A DNA stretch of 64,000 nucleotides from positions 51,315,596 through 51,379,595 of the forward strand of contig OZ024854.1 of NCBI GenBank assembly GCA_964017155.1, written 5' to 3'. The first letter of the stretch is position 1. The number at the start of each line of letters is the position of its first letter. A program made the position numbers and the translations under genes. A model generated the notes under the pieces. That model was not told where the DNA came from. It saw nothing but the letters and a program-made list of their open reading frames with translations, and did no database searches. This stretch comes from Oasisia sp. SBJ-2009. Its lineage: Eukaryota; Annelida; Polychaeta; Sabellida; Siboglinidae. Below, one piece after another: positions 12,481 to 24,917 of the stretch.

Positions 12481-14437
12481 CGAGTTAATGGCGTTGCAAT
12501 TTGACACCCGTACTGCCATGAGGGACAATATCATCTGGTGCACTGGATCCTTTGAAAGTTGTGTTCAGTATTTGTGAATCCTTCATCTGAAAGAATGATA
12601 CATATGTATGAGAGTATGTATCTTCTGTGATATACATATAAATAACAATGTTTTGACATCTTTTGTTTTCTCATTGCAGTACCTATACATCATAAAAATT
12701 AAAACTGATTAAATCAACTTATAATTAGCATTTCGGAAAGTGTTCAGGATCTAATTTTGTGTAGATGCATAGATCTGTGGATATTGTAACTATGCATGAG
12801 AAATCTAAATTTGATTGAATTATTTCGCAGGCCCCATATGGTCCTCCATGGTCCCCCAGACTATTTTTCCACAATTGTTAAACAAATCTACTTTTGCATG
12901 GTTGTTGCATGTGGTGGTGCTGATATACACAAAAAATCTGTATTTTATTACATCATTCTATGGGCCTCAAAACACAAAGTAATGCTGGTGATTTGGTTTT
13001 TGAGAAGGTCCCTTGAAATGACCCCCAGATCAGTTTGATGTATTAGGTATCTGCTTTCTGGCTTGTCTGCTGCTGCTAGCCAAGTTCATTGGTCAGCTCT
13101 TGTCTCAATGAAACTAGTAGACAGTGGGCTGAGCAAGGTGTTGTGTTTCAATCAGGGAACATTCATGCAATAAATAGAACATTACCTTTTCAATGGTGCA
13201 TTCTGTGTAGATTCCATTATATTATGACTAACCTTCCTGGCATATTTTAATATGTGTGTATCCCGAGTCATTCAGACATCATTACAAACAAGCAAACCCA
13301 CTCCTACATAAGCAACACATAAATTACATGGTAAACCAATTATACAAGCCTACTTGCACATATAAGAAAATAAAATGTTTAAGTTAGTTACGTGCAATCA
13401 GTGTCCTCCTTGGTCCAATCAGAGACAACTACTTGGCCATAGTCAAAGTCATACTTGTATTTTCAAAAAGTACAAATGTCAATTTAAGACTAAATTTGTT
13501 TACATTGGGTTTTATACGTAAGTTTCATTTGTGGGTGGGGTTTTGTCCAACCGAGTCTTTTTCGAGATATGTAAGTTTTTTTTATTGCAATGTATAAGGT
13601 TTTCTAAATAGACTTCTTAGCCATTTTCCTAATAAATAATTTTGGGAAGTGATTCTGGACACCTTACAGTTATCAAACACTAACTGCACAAACTGCAACT
13701 AACTGAACAATGCTGATGTCTGCGGTACTATTGAAAGCAAAATACATGCCTTATCAAAATATAATTTTCGTACTTTATATTCTTATTTTAGTCTTATTTT
13801 GTTATACGCAATAATACTATTCATTTCAGATTCAATATACTAGTCGTGTTAGTCGATAATCATTCTACAACAGCCATGAACCCCAAACATTTTGAAGTTT
13901 TATTTAAACACTCAATTTAAAGCTGACCTCTGTTGCACTGGTTTGTCTTTTCATCATTTCATATTTTATGAATTAAAATATTAAATGTGTTCCCAGGTAA
14001 TATTGCCAACTGACTTGGGTTATGATGGGTAGTGTCATTGGATAGACACATTAACATACTTAATAGTGACACTATGTTAAGTGTGATTGATTCTGTAGCA
14101 TGTTTTATTGTTGTTATACTAATTATTTTATAGAAAGTTGTGCGATGCACACATGTACATATGTTACCAGAAACAAATACAATGATACCATAATCATAAT
14201 GATAATAATATTTTACTGACCTGCATGGCTGCCGCTCACCGTTTCCTACTTGTCGTTCTGGTATCTTGCTTTGATGATATAATGCATATAAACAGTACAT
14301 CCTCAGCTTGCATAATGTCAAAAACAGTGTCCTCGTGTAATGGCCAAGATTAAATTGTACGCAAACTAGTGATCAACAGACAGTATTCATAAGTCAACAG
14401 CTATGTCTGCAATTCTTTGCTGTGATGTTAAAAGCTT

Positions 14438-14690
14438 GGGGATTTTTTTTCACTCTACATTTTTCCAGTTCACTCAGCTGTATAAATGAGTACCTGCATG
14501 GCTATAGACAGTGGTGGATATGTGTATGAGTAGCTTTTGCGAATTAATTGTAGCATATTGCTGGATGCTTCCCAGAGAAGTTGAGATGGTATATGATTGA
14601 ACAGGTCTGTCAGGGAAATAAAGTGTAAAGCGCTTTCAGCAATCCTGAGGATTGGTTACTACGCTCTTTAAGATCTTACCTTTATAAATC
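14438..14690 (+). mobile_element. SINE copy, 5'-truncated
   Basis: About 250 bases match the body and tail of the SINE at 23947-24292 (opposite strand there). Shared landmarks: CCAGTTCACTCAGCTGTAT, AATGAGTACCTG, GCTTCCCAGAGAAG, AGTGTAAAGCGCTTT and TTACCTTTA. The tRNA-like head is missing. It lies inside the TTAA-flanked insertion. Confidence 0.8.
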
Positions 14691-15984
14691 AGCAATTAAT
14701 AAAAAAAAATTCTTTAGTGATTTTAATCAGTTGATTTATGGGGTAACATTTTTTTATACACACTAGTGTTTTATTGAATGCAGTTAACCGTCTAATTTAA
14801 ATAATAACATAAATTAGTATTTTGCTGTTTCTGTTAATTCATTATAAATAATGCCTGTTATATATCTGTGTCTGTGATTCGTGACTGTTCAACAGTTGTT
14901 GACTAATTAGCGAGTCACCCTAATTTAAGTAATTAGCATATGACGACGCTAACAAACACGTCATACGCCTGATACGGTCGTAGCTGGCATTTCTTTTTAT
15001 GTCACTATCTTGAAGAAAATTATTCCACCACTGTCTATGTCAAAAACATTTTTTTACTTGTATACCTAGAAACTCGAGCTGGTTCTAGCAACCAACGCAC
15101 CGCTAGATCTGGCGATCTGTTGACCTAAACAAATTCAGTGGATTTTAAACATTTTTATTTCAAATTAAATACTTGTATCTACTCATAGATTTATTTTATT
15201 ACATTCACATTTCTTACTACATTTAAACTTTTCTTAGGTCACATTCGTGTATTATGCAGACAGTGAAATACAACTGTGGGATTAAATTGTAGTCGTAACG
15301 ATACATGACGGAACTCGTGAGTGCCGAGTCGCCGGCTTGTCACTTCCTACGCGCCGAATCACATTCCAAATAAGGAAATCATGTCCGGTTTTCCTGTCGA
15401 GTTCGACGAACTTTACTTCGTCGTTGCGTACTTATATGCAAGCCAATCAATCAAACACGGACCTGTAGCTCTGGTCGAAGCTTATGTTTTGAGGTTCAGC
15501 GCCTCGTTGTGCTCGTCACATTCGAAATTAGGCTTACAATCGGCGTTCGAAAGTGACCACCGCCGACTCCGCTGAACTCGCCGCCGGCGGACACGCAAAC
15601 TTCATCATCTCAAACCTGCTTTTTCTACAGGAATCCTTTGTGGAAGTATGTGAAATAATGCTTACTAACAATTATGGTATATCTATTAGGCATACAGTGC
15701 ATTAATGTGTTTAATTATATTTGGTTTGAGTGCGTTTCGTCCGTTTTTGCGAGAGCTATGCTGCGCCGCCTATCGACACGTGCTTCCGGTGATTGTAAAC
15801 AAACCCGAGTACAACCAGCAATATGGCCAGGCGGAATGGCGGCGCCCTGTGTCGAAAGTAGCTCACTTTGAAAATTTATTTAAAATATACCGTGACACTG
15901 GGCTTGTCAAATTATGGTCACTAGTGCTGTAAATTATATGTTCTTATGTTTGGGCTGTGGTTGTTCGGCCGCTTCAGTCCCCCT

Positions 15985-16325
15985 TTAATGCGTACCTTCA
16001 TAGAAGAATCATTGCCTTTGAGTTGACTTGCAATCTCGCGCCAAAGCACGTGCGATTTGTTATTGTGGTGCCGCAGTAAGTCGATCTCGCATAAAACACG
16101 TGAGTGACGTGACCCAAACAGCACAGGGCGTCGGCAGCTGCTGATTGTTTCGCCAGTTATACCCGGTGTAACGGCGATTCTTTGTTTACAATTATAAAAT
16201 GACAAGTACGCATTTTAAAAATTAACTGACTGTGCATACTAGTTAAACTATTAACACATTACACATCTGGTAATAAAAGAACCGGTTTGGCGATTGGCAA
16301 ATGAGTGGATTGAGTACCTTTTTAT
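15985..16325. repeat. Long duplication, copy A (right part)
   Basis: This resumes the match to copy B directly after the TTAA insertion and runs parallel to about 28197-28525. Shared blocks include ACCCGGTGTAACG, GACAAGTACGCATTTTAAAA, CTGACTGTGCATACTAGTT and GGCGATTGGCAAA. Homology fades at the tandem repeat that starts at 16316. Confidence 0.85.
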
Positions 16326-16386
16326 CTGGAATACGATTCTAGTCGTAGTTACCCTTTTTATCCGGATTACGATTCTGGTCGTAGTT
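16316..16386. repeat. Two-copy 35-bp tandem repeat
   Basis: Two adjacent units share TTTTTATC, GGA and TACGATTCT with GTCGTAGTT. The units differ at three or four bases. Confidence 0.8.
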
Positions 16387-17229
16387 TGCGCTTGGCACGG
16401 CTTCCCCGCACTCTGACGTTTTAGAATCCCATTGGCTGGTTAACACCGAATGACGTCAGTATATCGGGATCACTAGGAAACCCATATTTTTCAACCAATC
16501 AGTGCCGTTCTTTGGGTATTTGCCGTACAAACCGGGCACTCCCAAGCCAAAGTGAAATCAAAGATGGCGAGTCGCGAAGATCGTTAAATGTTGACGTATT
16601 TCGAAGGATAACTCCATTAATTTACTTCATACTGTTGATGACAAGAAGGCAGACAAGTGGATAGCCGATATAAGATGGACGGTTATGGTATTTGATGCGA
16701 TATTTGTCCGTGAAGACATACTTTGAAGCCATCGAAGTGGGGTCGACCAACAACGGCATCAATTTTCGCTCGCCGCGCACCACGCCGGTTTTTTTGGCGC
16801 CAAACAAAGTTAAGAATATTTCCAACGATGGTAACTACTTCATCAATAAAGTGACGTTGAAATGTTCAACAACGTTGTTACTTAAGAGTACTTCTTTATT
16901 AGTTGTAAGAAATAAGCCACAAAATTATACATCGTTGACAGAAAATATTTCACAAATTTGCATAATTCCGCTCAGCGGCGCCACACGTTGGCGATTCAAT
17001 TACAAACAATTTTACATTATGAGATTATTATCCAAGATATGAGGACAAGTTGTATACCTTTGTTTTTAGCAGAGAGTAATGCATAAAATAAACTCAACTT
17101 GCTCTTTGACATGTTGTCTCCTTCTTTGCGAAAATGTCAGGTGAAAAGTAATGTGACAAACCTCAACATAGCCATAGGTTTGAATTTATTGAGCATGTCT
17201 TGTCATATGCCACATAAAATATGAAGGTA
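16387..17229. other. Unassigned, GC-richer stretch
   Basis: About 16387-16860 is richer in GC and contains AAGATGGCG near 16560, a sequence often found at animal promoters, but the frame after it stops within a few codons. Overlapping open frames of 67 codons (minus, 16622-16825) and 116 codons (plus, 16692-17042) have no recognisable motif. Confidence 0.35.
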
Positions 17230-17825
17230 GGACAAAACCCCTCGGACAAAACCCCTTCGGACAAAACCCCCTCGGACAAAACCCCCTCCATACATAACTC
17301 CATCAAGACATAAGCTCCTTCCGGACAAAACCCCCTCATCATTGATACTAGCCTCAACAATGATCAAAAGAAGTGAACTTAGCTTGGCTGTATATTTGTG
17401 CCTACTATATATAATATAGCGGATCGGTGGTGCTGAACAACAATCTTCTCTTCTCCTGAAATTTTAGCTTAACTTAATAATTGTATAAATATATTTTGTA
17501 AACAAAATTGGACGCATTCAATTGTAATTATAATTTTAAATGATATTTTAGTCCTCTTATAATATATGTCTACTAATTTAAATTATATTTTTAGAAGATA
17601 ATATATATATATGTTTTTTTAAAGGACATTTTATATATATTTATTTATTTATTAACTAGTTTACACCACAATTATTGTTAAATAGATAATCTATTATTTT
17701 ATTTTTGTCTTCATTTATTTATTATATTAAAATATGTTTTTCATTTTAAAGAACAAATTATGTACAATATGTATATCTTATATCTATCTTATATTTATTT
17801 GCCATATTTCATTTTATTATATATA

Positions 17826-17880
<55 letters not shown>

Positions 17881-18237
17881 CACTATATGAGTCAACGACA
17901 GACTACATTCCAATTCATCATGTAATGCACGTTGAATATGGCAATAAAGCTTTATTATTATATATAATATATATACCTGGTATATATAATTTGGTATGTA
18001 AAAAATGTAAATACATAACAAATATTTTTTAATTACTGGCATAATAAAGGTGCTATTCAAGCAAGTTACCCTCTGTCTAGTATCATTGATGAGATGAGGG
18101 GGTTTTGTCCGGAAATGGATTGTCTAGAAGGAATTATGTATGGAGGGGGTTTTGTCCAAGGGGGTTTTGTCCGGAAATGGCGTATGACTAGAGGGAGTTA
18201 TGTATGGAGGGGGTTTTGTCCGGAGGGGGTTTTGTCC
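17230..18237. mobile_element. Foldback element with GGACAAAACCCC arms
   Basis: The left arm (17230-17355) holds five copies of GGACAAAACCCC(C)TC separated by short spacers such as CATACATAACTCC. The right arm (about 18075-18237) holds the same set inverted, and the arms also share the inner CTCATC...ATTGATACTAG segment. The interior is AT-rich with a (TA)n tract at 17830-17878 and no gene. CATAAAATAT occurs just outside both ends (17213-17222 and 18244-18253), which may be a target duplication, although offset by a few bases. Confidence 0.75.
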
Positions 18238-18529
18238 GCGCACCATAAAATATATATGATAAAACTATGAGTTTGTCAATGCGACTGGATAGTTTATTTT
18301 ATCTACTTTCTAAAGGTATATCACATTTAAAAATTGAGAAATAATAAAGTTATGACCATTTTAAATGAAGGCCTGTCATTTTTTAATGCTGACATTGATT
18401 TGAGGAAATGATCAGGAACTGGCTGCAACTCGTCTGCACTAGCTTCAGGATAAAATGGGTTAAGTACGCAAGCAAATATCCTGCTGAACTCTGCTGAACA
18501 TTCTTCATCTGACTGTATTTCCCCTGACA

Positions 18530-18790
18530 AAAAATACCATTCAAATACCATTCAATACAATTGAATGGTCCTGGGGGTATTATGGCCAAGGGTATTTGAA
18601 TTTTGAATGGTATCTGAATGGTTTTTTGAATGATATTTTGGATTCTTTGTACCGTTCAGTGGTATTGAATGGTATTTTAAATTACTGTTGAGAGTACCAC
18701 TGAGTCCTATTGAAATATCATTTGATGATCCAATGGTACTGAATGATACTAAATGGTATTCAATAGTAATCAGTGGTATACCATTGGCTG
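18530..18790. repeat. Cluster of TGAATGGTATT-like motifs
   Basis: A dense run of variants of ATTGAATGGTAT occurs in both orientations (for example around 18544, 18607, 18664, 18731 and 18752). The motif density resembles the subterminal zones of the hAT-like elements elsewhere in this window, but no paired termini are found. A looser cluster of similar words is at about 63830-63950. Confidence 0.5.
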
Positions 18791-20759
18791 GTTTTTGTAA
18801 GGGTCACTTCTACTTTCAGTTCACACTGACGGGAGTATTTGGCGTGGTGGCTGGACAACAAAAAACCAGCTCCGCGGTACGTATAGCGATTAGTGGCGTA
18901 ATAATAATAATAACAGCAATAACTAAATTATAGACGTTCACCCAGAATTGAGCTCGTTTAAACGCAAACTCGGTCATTTATAAAATGTATTCCATTCGAA
19001 ACTTGCTATGACGTTCGTATGATAATGTGATAAAATGGGACTATTAATGATAACAATCAAATTTAAAATATACTTGATTAAGACATTCTTCCTGAACATC
19101 ACCAAAGCAAACGCTTGGATATTTTGCATTTTGACGGGTTTTTAACTTTGAAATGGCTTCTAAAAGGGATTCATTGAAAAAATTGGCAACTCAATAATGT
19201 ATGCAGTCTTTTTTTTAACTAATCCTATTAATATAATTATTTAAAGTAATTGTACTTTAACAACATTTCAATACAACTGTATTTTATAAATAACTTATAA
19301 CCCTGAAAACATAACAAAAATGTACTCCGCGCACGCGGAGTTTCTTATTCGGGCTCCGCCTATACTTTTTGTATACGGCATGGTCAAGAATATTCGATTC
19401 AGTTAGCAACACTTCGGTTTTAACCGACAAATTCACTGTGTTTAAAGGTAGCTGTCACTGATTGGATTGTTGCCCGTGTATAAATATTCATTATAATCAG
19501 GCGGCATAACTTATCATGCATCCACGGGGCAGCACTCTCAAAACGATTCGCGTTATTTGTCAGCTGTTTGCATAGGTAACACCGCAGTTATGCATACACA
19601 TATATGCAACTGATAAGTAGCAGAGAAAGTACTTACAGGAAATGATCACGTTTTGACACGGTACATCTGAATCCCTTCAGTATCTGAGTAACTTTGACAT
19701 AGTGTGTGTGGGGCCTACCCGTACACTGATCTGCAACTGTGTTGCAACATTGCTGCTGGTCGACCATGCGAGAGGGTGGTAGCATCACGATGACAGTCAA
19801 CACGACTGACCTACTGTGAATTGGCTGCGCTTTTGTAATTGGAGTTTATCTGTCACTCAACTCTTTTGGACAACTAGGACGCACGCAGCGTCTCAAGGGC
19901 AAGGAGATAAAATGTTGTAAATTACTGCTCTTTTTTACCCTCGGCCCCGTTTACGGTGAGACGCGAAGTCTACGTGCAAAGTTTGTCTAAATCAATTTGC
20001 AGTTGACAACCCAACTGCGGCAAAATGTGACTCGAAATATCACCATGAATATTAGAGTCGTCGTTCTTGCTCGGCGGTTGGCCATGATCGTTACGAAGTC
20101 AGACATGCAAACTTCGTTGCTCCAGTCAACTCATTCTTAAAAGACACATCGCGAGGCGTTAAATGAACTTTGTAGTCCACACAGGTTTCGATCGTTTGAG
20201 TAATGTAGACATTCGATTTATTAATTAAGATGCTTTTTATAATTAGTTAGTTGTATTTATTTAGTTAGTTAGTTTATTTAAGCACACTACTTAATTTAGG
20301 TAACAAACTTCAATCAAACTTGTAATTTCATACATTTATTCGATTTTATTACTTGATTTTGTGTAACTAACAAGTGAAACGACTTATATGCTACCATTAA
20401 AAATGCTTAATCAGTTCGATTGTTTTGCTCCTCGCGTTTCATGCTAATTTTGCGAAAGAGCAAACCTACCAAGTATCCCCTGTGACATACTGTTTCGGTT
20501 TTGCGCATTTGTTTATTCGTTTTTTGTTAAAATGTAAAAACTATTTTAGGCTTGCCCAAGATTTATATAGTCTTTTTCATACTGAAAATTTCTACCGTAC
20601 GGGTTTTATGTGGTAGACTATCTTCGCCTTAATCACGTGATAGCGGGTGATTATGTGATGTCGCGAGATCGGCCTTGACCCCCATCCAAGCAGTATTTAC
20701 ACACGTGTTTCTTTTCCGACTTGCTTTTGCATTTTAACTCGTTTTTATATGAAATATCA
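18791..20759. other. Unassigned stretch with a small hairpin
   Basis: The only structure is CTCCGCG-CA-CGCGGAG at 19325-19340, followed by a TATAC...GTATA pair at 19362-19375. No gene, RNA or repeat family is recognised. The stretch precedes the first exon of the gene at 20760. Confidence 0.4.
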
Positions 20760-20941
20760 ATGTGTGGTCGCCCACGGAAATACGCCACCGACTCGGCAAA
20801 GAAAAGGGCACAAGCAGAACTGAAACGAAATCGACCGCCCGCAAAAGTGTACATAGGAAAGGCGATGAGTTTATGGATTCAGACAAAAGTAATGACCGGC
20901 ATCAAAACTGATGCAGCGTTCGCCAAGTGTCTTATTGACAG
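20760..20941 (+). CDS. Exon 1 of an unidentified gene
   Basis: Starting at an ATG, the frame reads MCGRPRKYATDSAKKRAQ and continues basic and helical to KTDAAFAKCLIDR, then meets a good splice donor (GTTAGT at 20942). It is about 61 codons and ends in phase 2. The pattern (a short Gly-Arg-Pro-Arg/Lys lead, an Arg-rich helix, then a W..K...G.KTD..FA..L segment) resembles N-termini I recall from uncharacterised, multicopy animal proteins. The exon at 23770 continues it in phase (the split Arg codon AG|A). Seen: open frame, donor, matching phase. Inferred: gene identity. Downstream exons carry stops, so the locus is probably a pseudogene. Confidence 0.5.
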
Positions 20942-23769
20942 GTTAGTACTATGTTATTACTCGGCTTCAACAATTTTCACATTGTTTTAATACTGCGTGT
21001 GCAAGCTGACAAAATTGTTTTGCTATTAAATTAGTCGACGGTATTAGGCCATTTAGGGTCATTCCGAGTGAACGCAAATAAAATTCCATAAATTGGTTGC
21101 TGTCGTCGACGTCTAAGACTTAGTCTTAGATTATTTTTGAATGGATCAGTAATACAGTACGATGAGAGCTTTGCTGCTTTGCATTTGGTAAGATTAGCAA
21201 GAATCAAAAATTTGAGCGTTCTAGCTTAAATAGGTTTCAAGTTATGGCACTTTGACATTTGACAGCTTGTTAAAAATAAATAATTTTATTCACATTTCAC
21301 TAGTCAATATATTCTGCAATCTTGAGCCTGTGTCAGTGAAATTGTGTTGAGTTGATCTATATAATATATAGATTACACAAATACAATTACAATATAAATA
21401 CAGTGTGAGTGTACAGTTAATGTACAGCAAGTTGATACAAATCATGATTTCTTCAAAATATCACTCGCGATAGGGTTTTCAGACCCTTATTGGTAGCAGA
21501 ATACACATACCTTAGACATAAATTGTACATATTTTGTATATAAATGTGCAAATCAGAGGAATATGGCAGATCTGGTTGCCTTAATTATGAATCTATACAT
21601 ATGCAAAGATGGTATGTTATTATATTTCTTAAAATATGACCAACTTCCGACCCAAACATTTCGATGAGGCGTAGCTTGTATTGTCACAAAGCCTTTTCTA
21701 GGTGTAAGCTCATTCTTATAGCTCAAATAACTAGTAAGTCTCAATATCCTTCCGAGCTTCCTTCACAAAAAAATTGTCTGGGTGCCCCAATTTTAAAAAT
21801 AAATTGCTCGTGATATACGAGAGGGTTTTCAGACATTGATTGTAAGCTAAATATGGATGGTTCAATGAACTGTTGTGTCAGTTTGATATCTTTGCATAAC
21901 ATTGTGAATTATCAGAGCAACATGACATGCCTGACTGTCTTCATTAGGAATGTACACATACCCAACGTGCTATATTTTATATTTCTTACAAATGAGCAAA
22001 CTTCCGACCGGTCAGTGTGGATTAGAAGATATCAGACATGGGGTCAAATACATTGAAATGTATTTAAATACAAATACTTTTGAGGGATTCAAATACAAAT
22101 ACTTTTAAATGCAAATGTATTTAAATACAAATACAAATACTTTTGAAAAGTATTTCAAATACTTTTCATTTTCAGGATATATTACTATATAGGTAAAAGA
22201 AACAAAACGACATATCAAGCAGTTCATCTAGTTTATTGCTATTGTCTAAGTTGTCTGGTTACATTCAGTGGTCTAGTATCTATCTGGCTACTGCCCAGTG
22301 TATACTTCTAAAATTGTCAGTTATATCACCCAGGATGGTGGAAGTTAGTACTTATATGGGATAGTGCAAAGTCCTGCTGCAAGCTAATTGAATGCAATGT
22401 TCCTTTTAATCATTCCTCCACACCCTTCTCACACAATTCTGGCAATGTGGACAGAACCCACAGCCAAGCTTTCCATTCATTCACTGAGGATCACTTAACA
22501 AGATCTGACTTAAATTGGGTTCTCCATTTATCATCTGTATCAATTAGGCTGCCCTGCACACTGGGCTCAGTGATGTTTGAACAAAGTCCAATGTGGCTTA
22601 TTTAATTGGGGATACCTGGCTTGAACAAAGGGCTTGATAAACCAGTGCCAGGCTTCTTCCTCTATCACACAAAGGGAATTGGCTAGCTAGCTGGTGCCCA
22701 CGGTTTATTGGTGCCCATATGTGCTAAGCTGTGTAATTAAGTTCTTAGTCCCTGACTGTCCCTGATATCACATTGGCTAATTTACCATAGCAGTAACTTA
22801 CATAAACACAGTGGAAGAAAGAACTGACCCAAATGTATACCCAAAGTATTTGAAAAAGTATTTGAAAAGTATTTGAAATATCAAATACTTTAGGAAAGTA
22901 TTTAAATACAAATACTTTCAATTCCTAAATGTCAAATACAAATACTTTAAAAAAAGTATTTAAATACTTTCAAATACAAATGTATTTGACCCCATGTCTG
23001 GAAGATATTGTTATGAAACGTTTACCAGGCATAAACCAAACAAACACATAAAAAACAAGTAACTCACAATATCCTTCCATGCTTCCTTCTCAAGAAGAAT
23101 GAGGACCCATTGGTACCCAAAACTTATCAATATATCACTTGCGAGCGTGTTTTCAAGCACTGATTTTGAGTTAAACATACATGTTGTTGGTAATGTTTAT
23201 AAATATTAGATATCTATGCATATCTGTATACATTTTCAGGCAGTTTTGCATGTCTGTTTGTCGTATTTATGAATCTGTACATATTAAAACTGGTATAGAT
23301 CTGTTTACGAAGCATAAAGCAAACATAACACAAATATCAAGTAAATTTATAAAAACTTCTCATACAAATATAAGTTGTATCAATTGTAATTTAGTGACAG
23401 TTCTACCATGGGTAGATTTTTTCAATTTATGTCACAGTACTTACATGTACATGTATACTGCTTTTACCCAGTGATGGGTCCGCAGCCCAGTACAAAAATT
23501 TCAAGAATTTGCTAATATTCATCACTACAGTGATGACTTTGGACTGGATTGCGAATGGAATTTCTTCGTGACCAGCCATGGTAAAAACTTGTTTGATGGA
23601 TTTTTAACCATTGTGGCCATTCTTATTTGTGTACACTTAACAAAGCTTTTGTCAAACTTTCAATTTTATTTTGTATTTCATTTGCAGTTCACTTTTCCAG
23701 CTGATTTTTCATACATGTATTCTTCAATATTTGTGCATAATATAAATTATAAAATTTATGTTGTTGCAG
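20942..23769 (+). other. Putative intron 1
   Basis: A 2.8-kb segment between a GTTAGT donor and a TTGTTGCAG acceptor. It holds a complete hAT MITE at 22033-23000. Outside that element I see only AT-rich sequence. Confidence 0.4.
22033..23000. mobile_element. hAT MITE, 968 bp, perfect target duplication
   Basis: Termini CAGACATGGGGTCAAATACA and its inverted counterpart at 22985-23000 are flanked on both sides by GAAGATAT (22025-22032 and 23001-23008), an exact 8-bp duplication diagnostic of hAT insertion. Both subterminal zones are filled with AAATACAAATACTTT-type motifs in both orientations. The middle (about 22200-22800) is unique sequence without an open frame, so it depends on a transposase supplied elsewhere. 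A decayed relative lies at 56930-57480. Confidence 0.95.
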
Positions 23770-23865
23770 AATCCCCTATGATGACGACCCAGTGTGATTA
23801 GAAGCAGTTGATCCAGCTGATAGAACCTATCAATTTGGAGATGACACACTAGAAGAAATTCGCTG
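23770..23865 (+). pseudogene. Exon 2 of the same gene, with stop
   Basis: After an acceptor (TTGTTGCAG), the frame in phase with exon 1 reads IPYDDDPV, then TGA at 23795-23797, then LEAVDPADRTYQFGDDTLEE up to a donor (GTAAAT at 23866). The sequence on both sides of the stop is acidic, ordered and protein-like, so the TGA looks like a CGA-type transition and not a wrong frame. The segment links a basic N-terminus to exon 3. Confidence 0.5.
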
Positions 23866-23946
23866 GTAAATATTATGGTGTATGTGTGTATATCAAGTAC
23901 ATTTTTTGTATGCAAAACTATGATACAAAATTGTAACTTTTGTCAT

Positions 23947-24292
23947 GGTTTAAAGGTAAAGGTAAGTTCTTATATAGCTCAGTATACAATCTTTAGGATT
24001 GCTCAAAGCGCTTTTTACACTTTACTCCCTGGCAGACATGTTCAATCGAAGACCATCTCGGCTTCTCTGGGAAGCATTCAGCCATGTGGCAATGTCGCAA
24101 AGACTGCTTGTACGCAAATATTCATCACTGTTTATAGCCAGGTACTCATTCATACAGCTGAGTGAACTGGAACAATGTAGTGTGAAAAAACTTGCCCAAG
24201 GTTTCACATGGCAGCACAGGATTTGAACCCGGGTCCTCTTATTTGAGAGTCCGATGCTCTACCCCTGAACCACTGCGCTAATACTAGCAACC
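23947..24292 (-). mobile_element. tRNA-derived SINE
   Basis: On the minus strand, a tRNA-like head starts with GCGCAGTGGTTCAGGGGTAG, an A-box-like start, and has a B-box-like GGGTTCAAATCC (inverted at 24219-24230). A roughly 190-base body follows, then AGTGTAAAAAGCGCTTTGAG and a tail of TTACCTTTACCTTT type. This head, body and short-repeat-tail layout is that of a Pol III SINE. A 5'-truncated copy is at 14438-14690. The element sits in a putative intron on the antisense strand. Confidence 0.85.
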
Positions 24293-24729
24293 TTTGTTTA
24301 TGACCAAGATTAAAGAAAAACTGAACATTAGTCTCACAGACGGGTACATTTCGTCATGATGAAATTTCAGTAGTATGCCTACAGTGCAGTTGTGAGGAAC
24401 ACTAAGTAGGTTTTCAGCTCACTTAGTCTTCATGGCATTAAAATGAACTGATTTTAGTAACAGTTTATTCTAATATTATTTTACTTAAAATCACTAATGA
24501 CCTGTTATGGTGCTGTGCAAGTTAACAAACACAATTTGCTGTGCTTTGTGGTGAAAAACTCAGCAGTGACTAAGATTAAAAAAAACATTTCATTCAATGT
24601 TACAAATTCATTATCCAGGGCTGTATAGTCCAAAGGACCTGAGGACCTCTTGGGCCAGTGTTGATGATTAAATGTCCATTTTGAGGTGTTCACAGTAATG
24701 TTCACTGGTTTGGTTATGTTTTATTTCAG

Positions 24730-24917
24730 ATGCCGCAAAGACGTTGCCACTCTGCAGCCTGTTACTACATGTGAACTTGTGCATGACATTGAAGAAATTG
24801 TGACTGATGAGTACAGACGACGAAGACATGACACTTATGACAAGAGTGGAAGACGTCACTGGCAAACCATGCTGCATTGTGTACAAAGAATGCCTTTTGG
24901 AGCTTGCCAGAATGGAG
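24730..24917 (+). pseudogene. Exon 3 of the same gene
   Basis: Between an acceptor (TTATTTCAG) and a donor (GTAATC at 24918), the frame reads CRKDVATLQPVTTCELV and then DIEEIVTDEYRRRRHDTYD, ending near CVQRMPFGACQNG. The composition is clearly protein-like and the splice sites are good. Joined to exon 2, the split codon would be TG|A, a stop where Trp is expected, so either the junction is mis-set by me or this is a second nonsense change. No domain is identified. Confidence 0.45.

Larger units (their letters stand above)
10351..15984. mobile_element. 5.6-kb TTAA-flanked insertion, Kolobok-like
   Basis: The insertion is bounded by TTAA at 10347-10350 and 15985-15988. Its ends are AGGGGAAGTGAA on the left and, inverted, AGGGGGACTGAA on the right (10 of 12 bases agree). 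The second duplication copy carries an uninterrupted site near 28195 (CACGTAATACATACC), matching CAC plus TTAATGCGTACC across the junction, which confirms the borders. A TTAA duplication with AGGG/CCCT ends is the pattern of the Kolobok superfamily; piggyBac also uses TTAA but usually has different ends. I find no intact transposase inside, only a possible exon at 12163 and a SINE at 14438. Confidence 0.75.

Noticed and set aside
17230..18237. Telomere-like GGGGTTTT sequence
   Set aside because: The word is embedded in a longer non-telomeric unit and arranged as two inverted arms, so it is not an interstitial telomere tract.
24219..24290. A tRNA gene on the minus strand
   Set aside because: The tRNA-like head is followed by a SINE body and tail that recur at 14438-14690, so it is a SINE promoter and not a functional tRNA gene.
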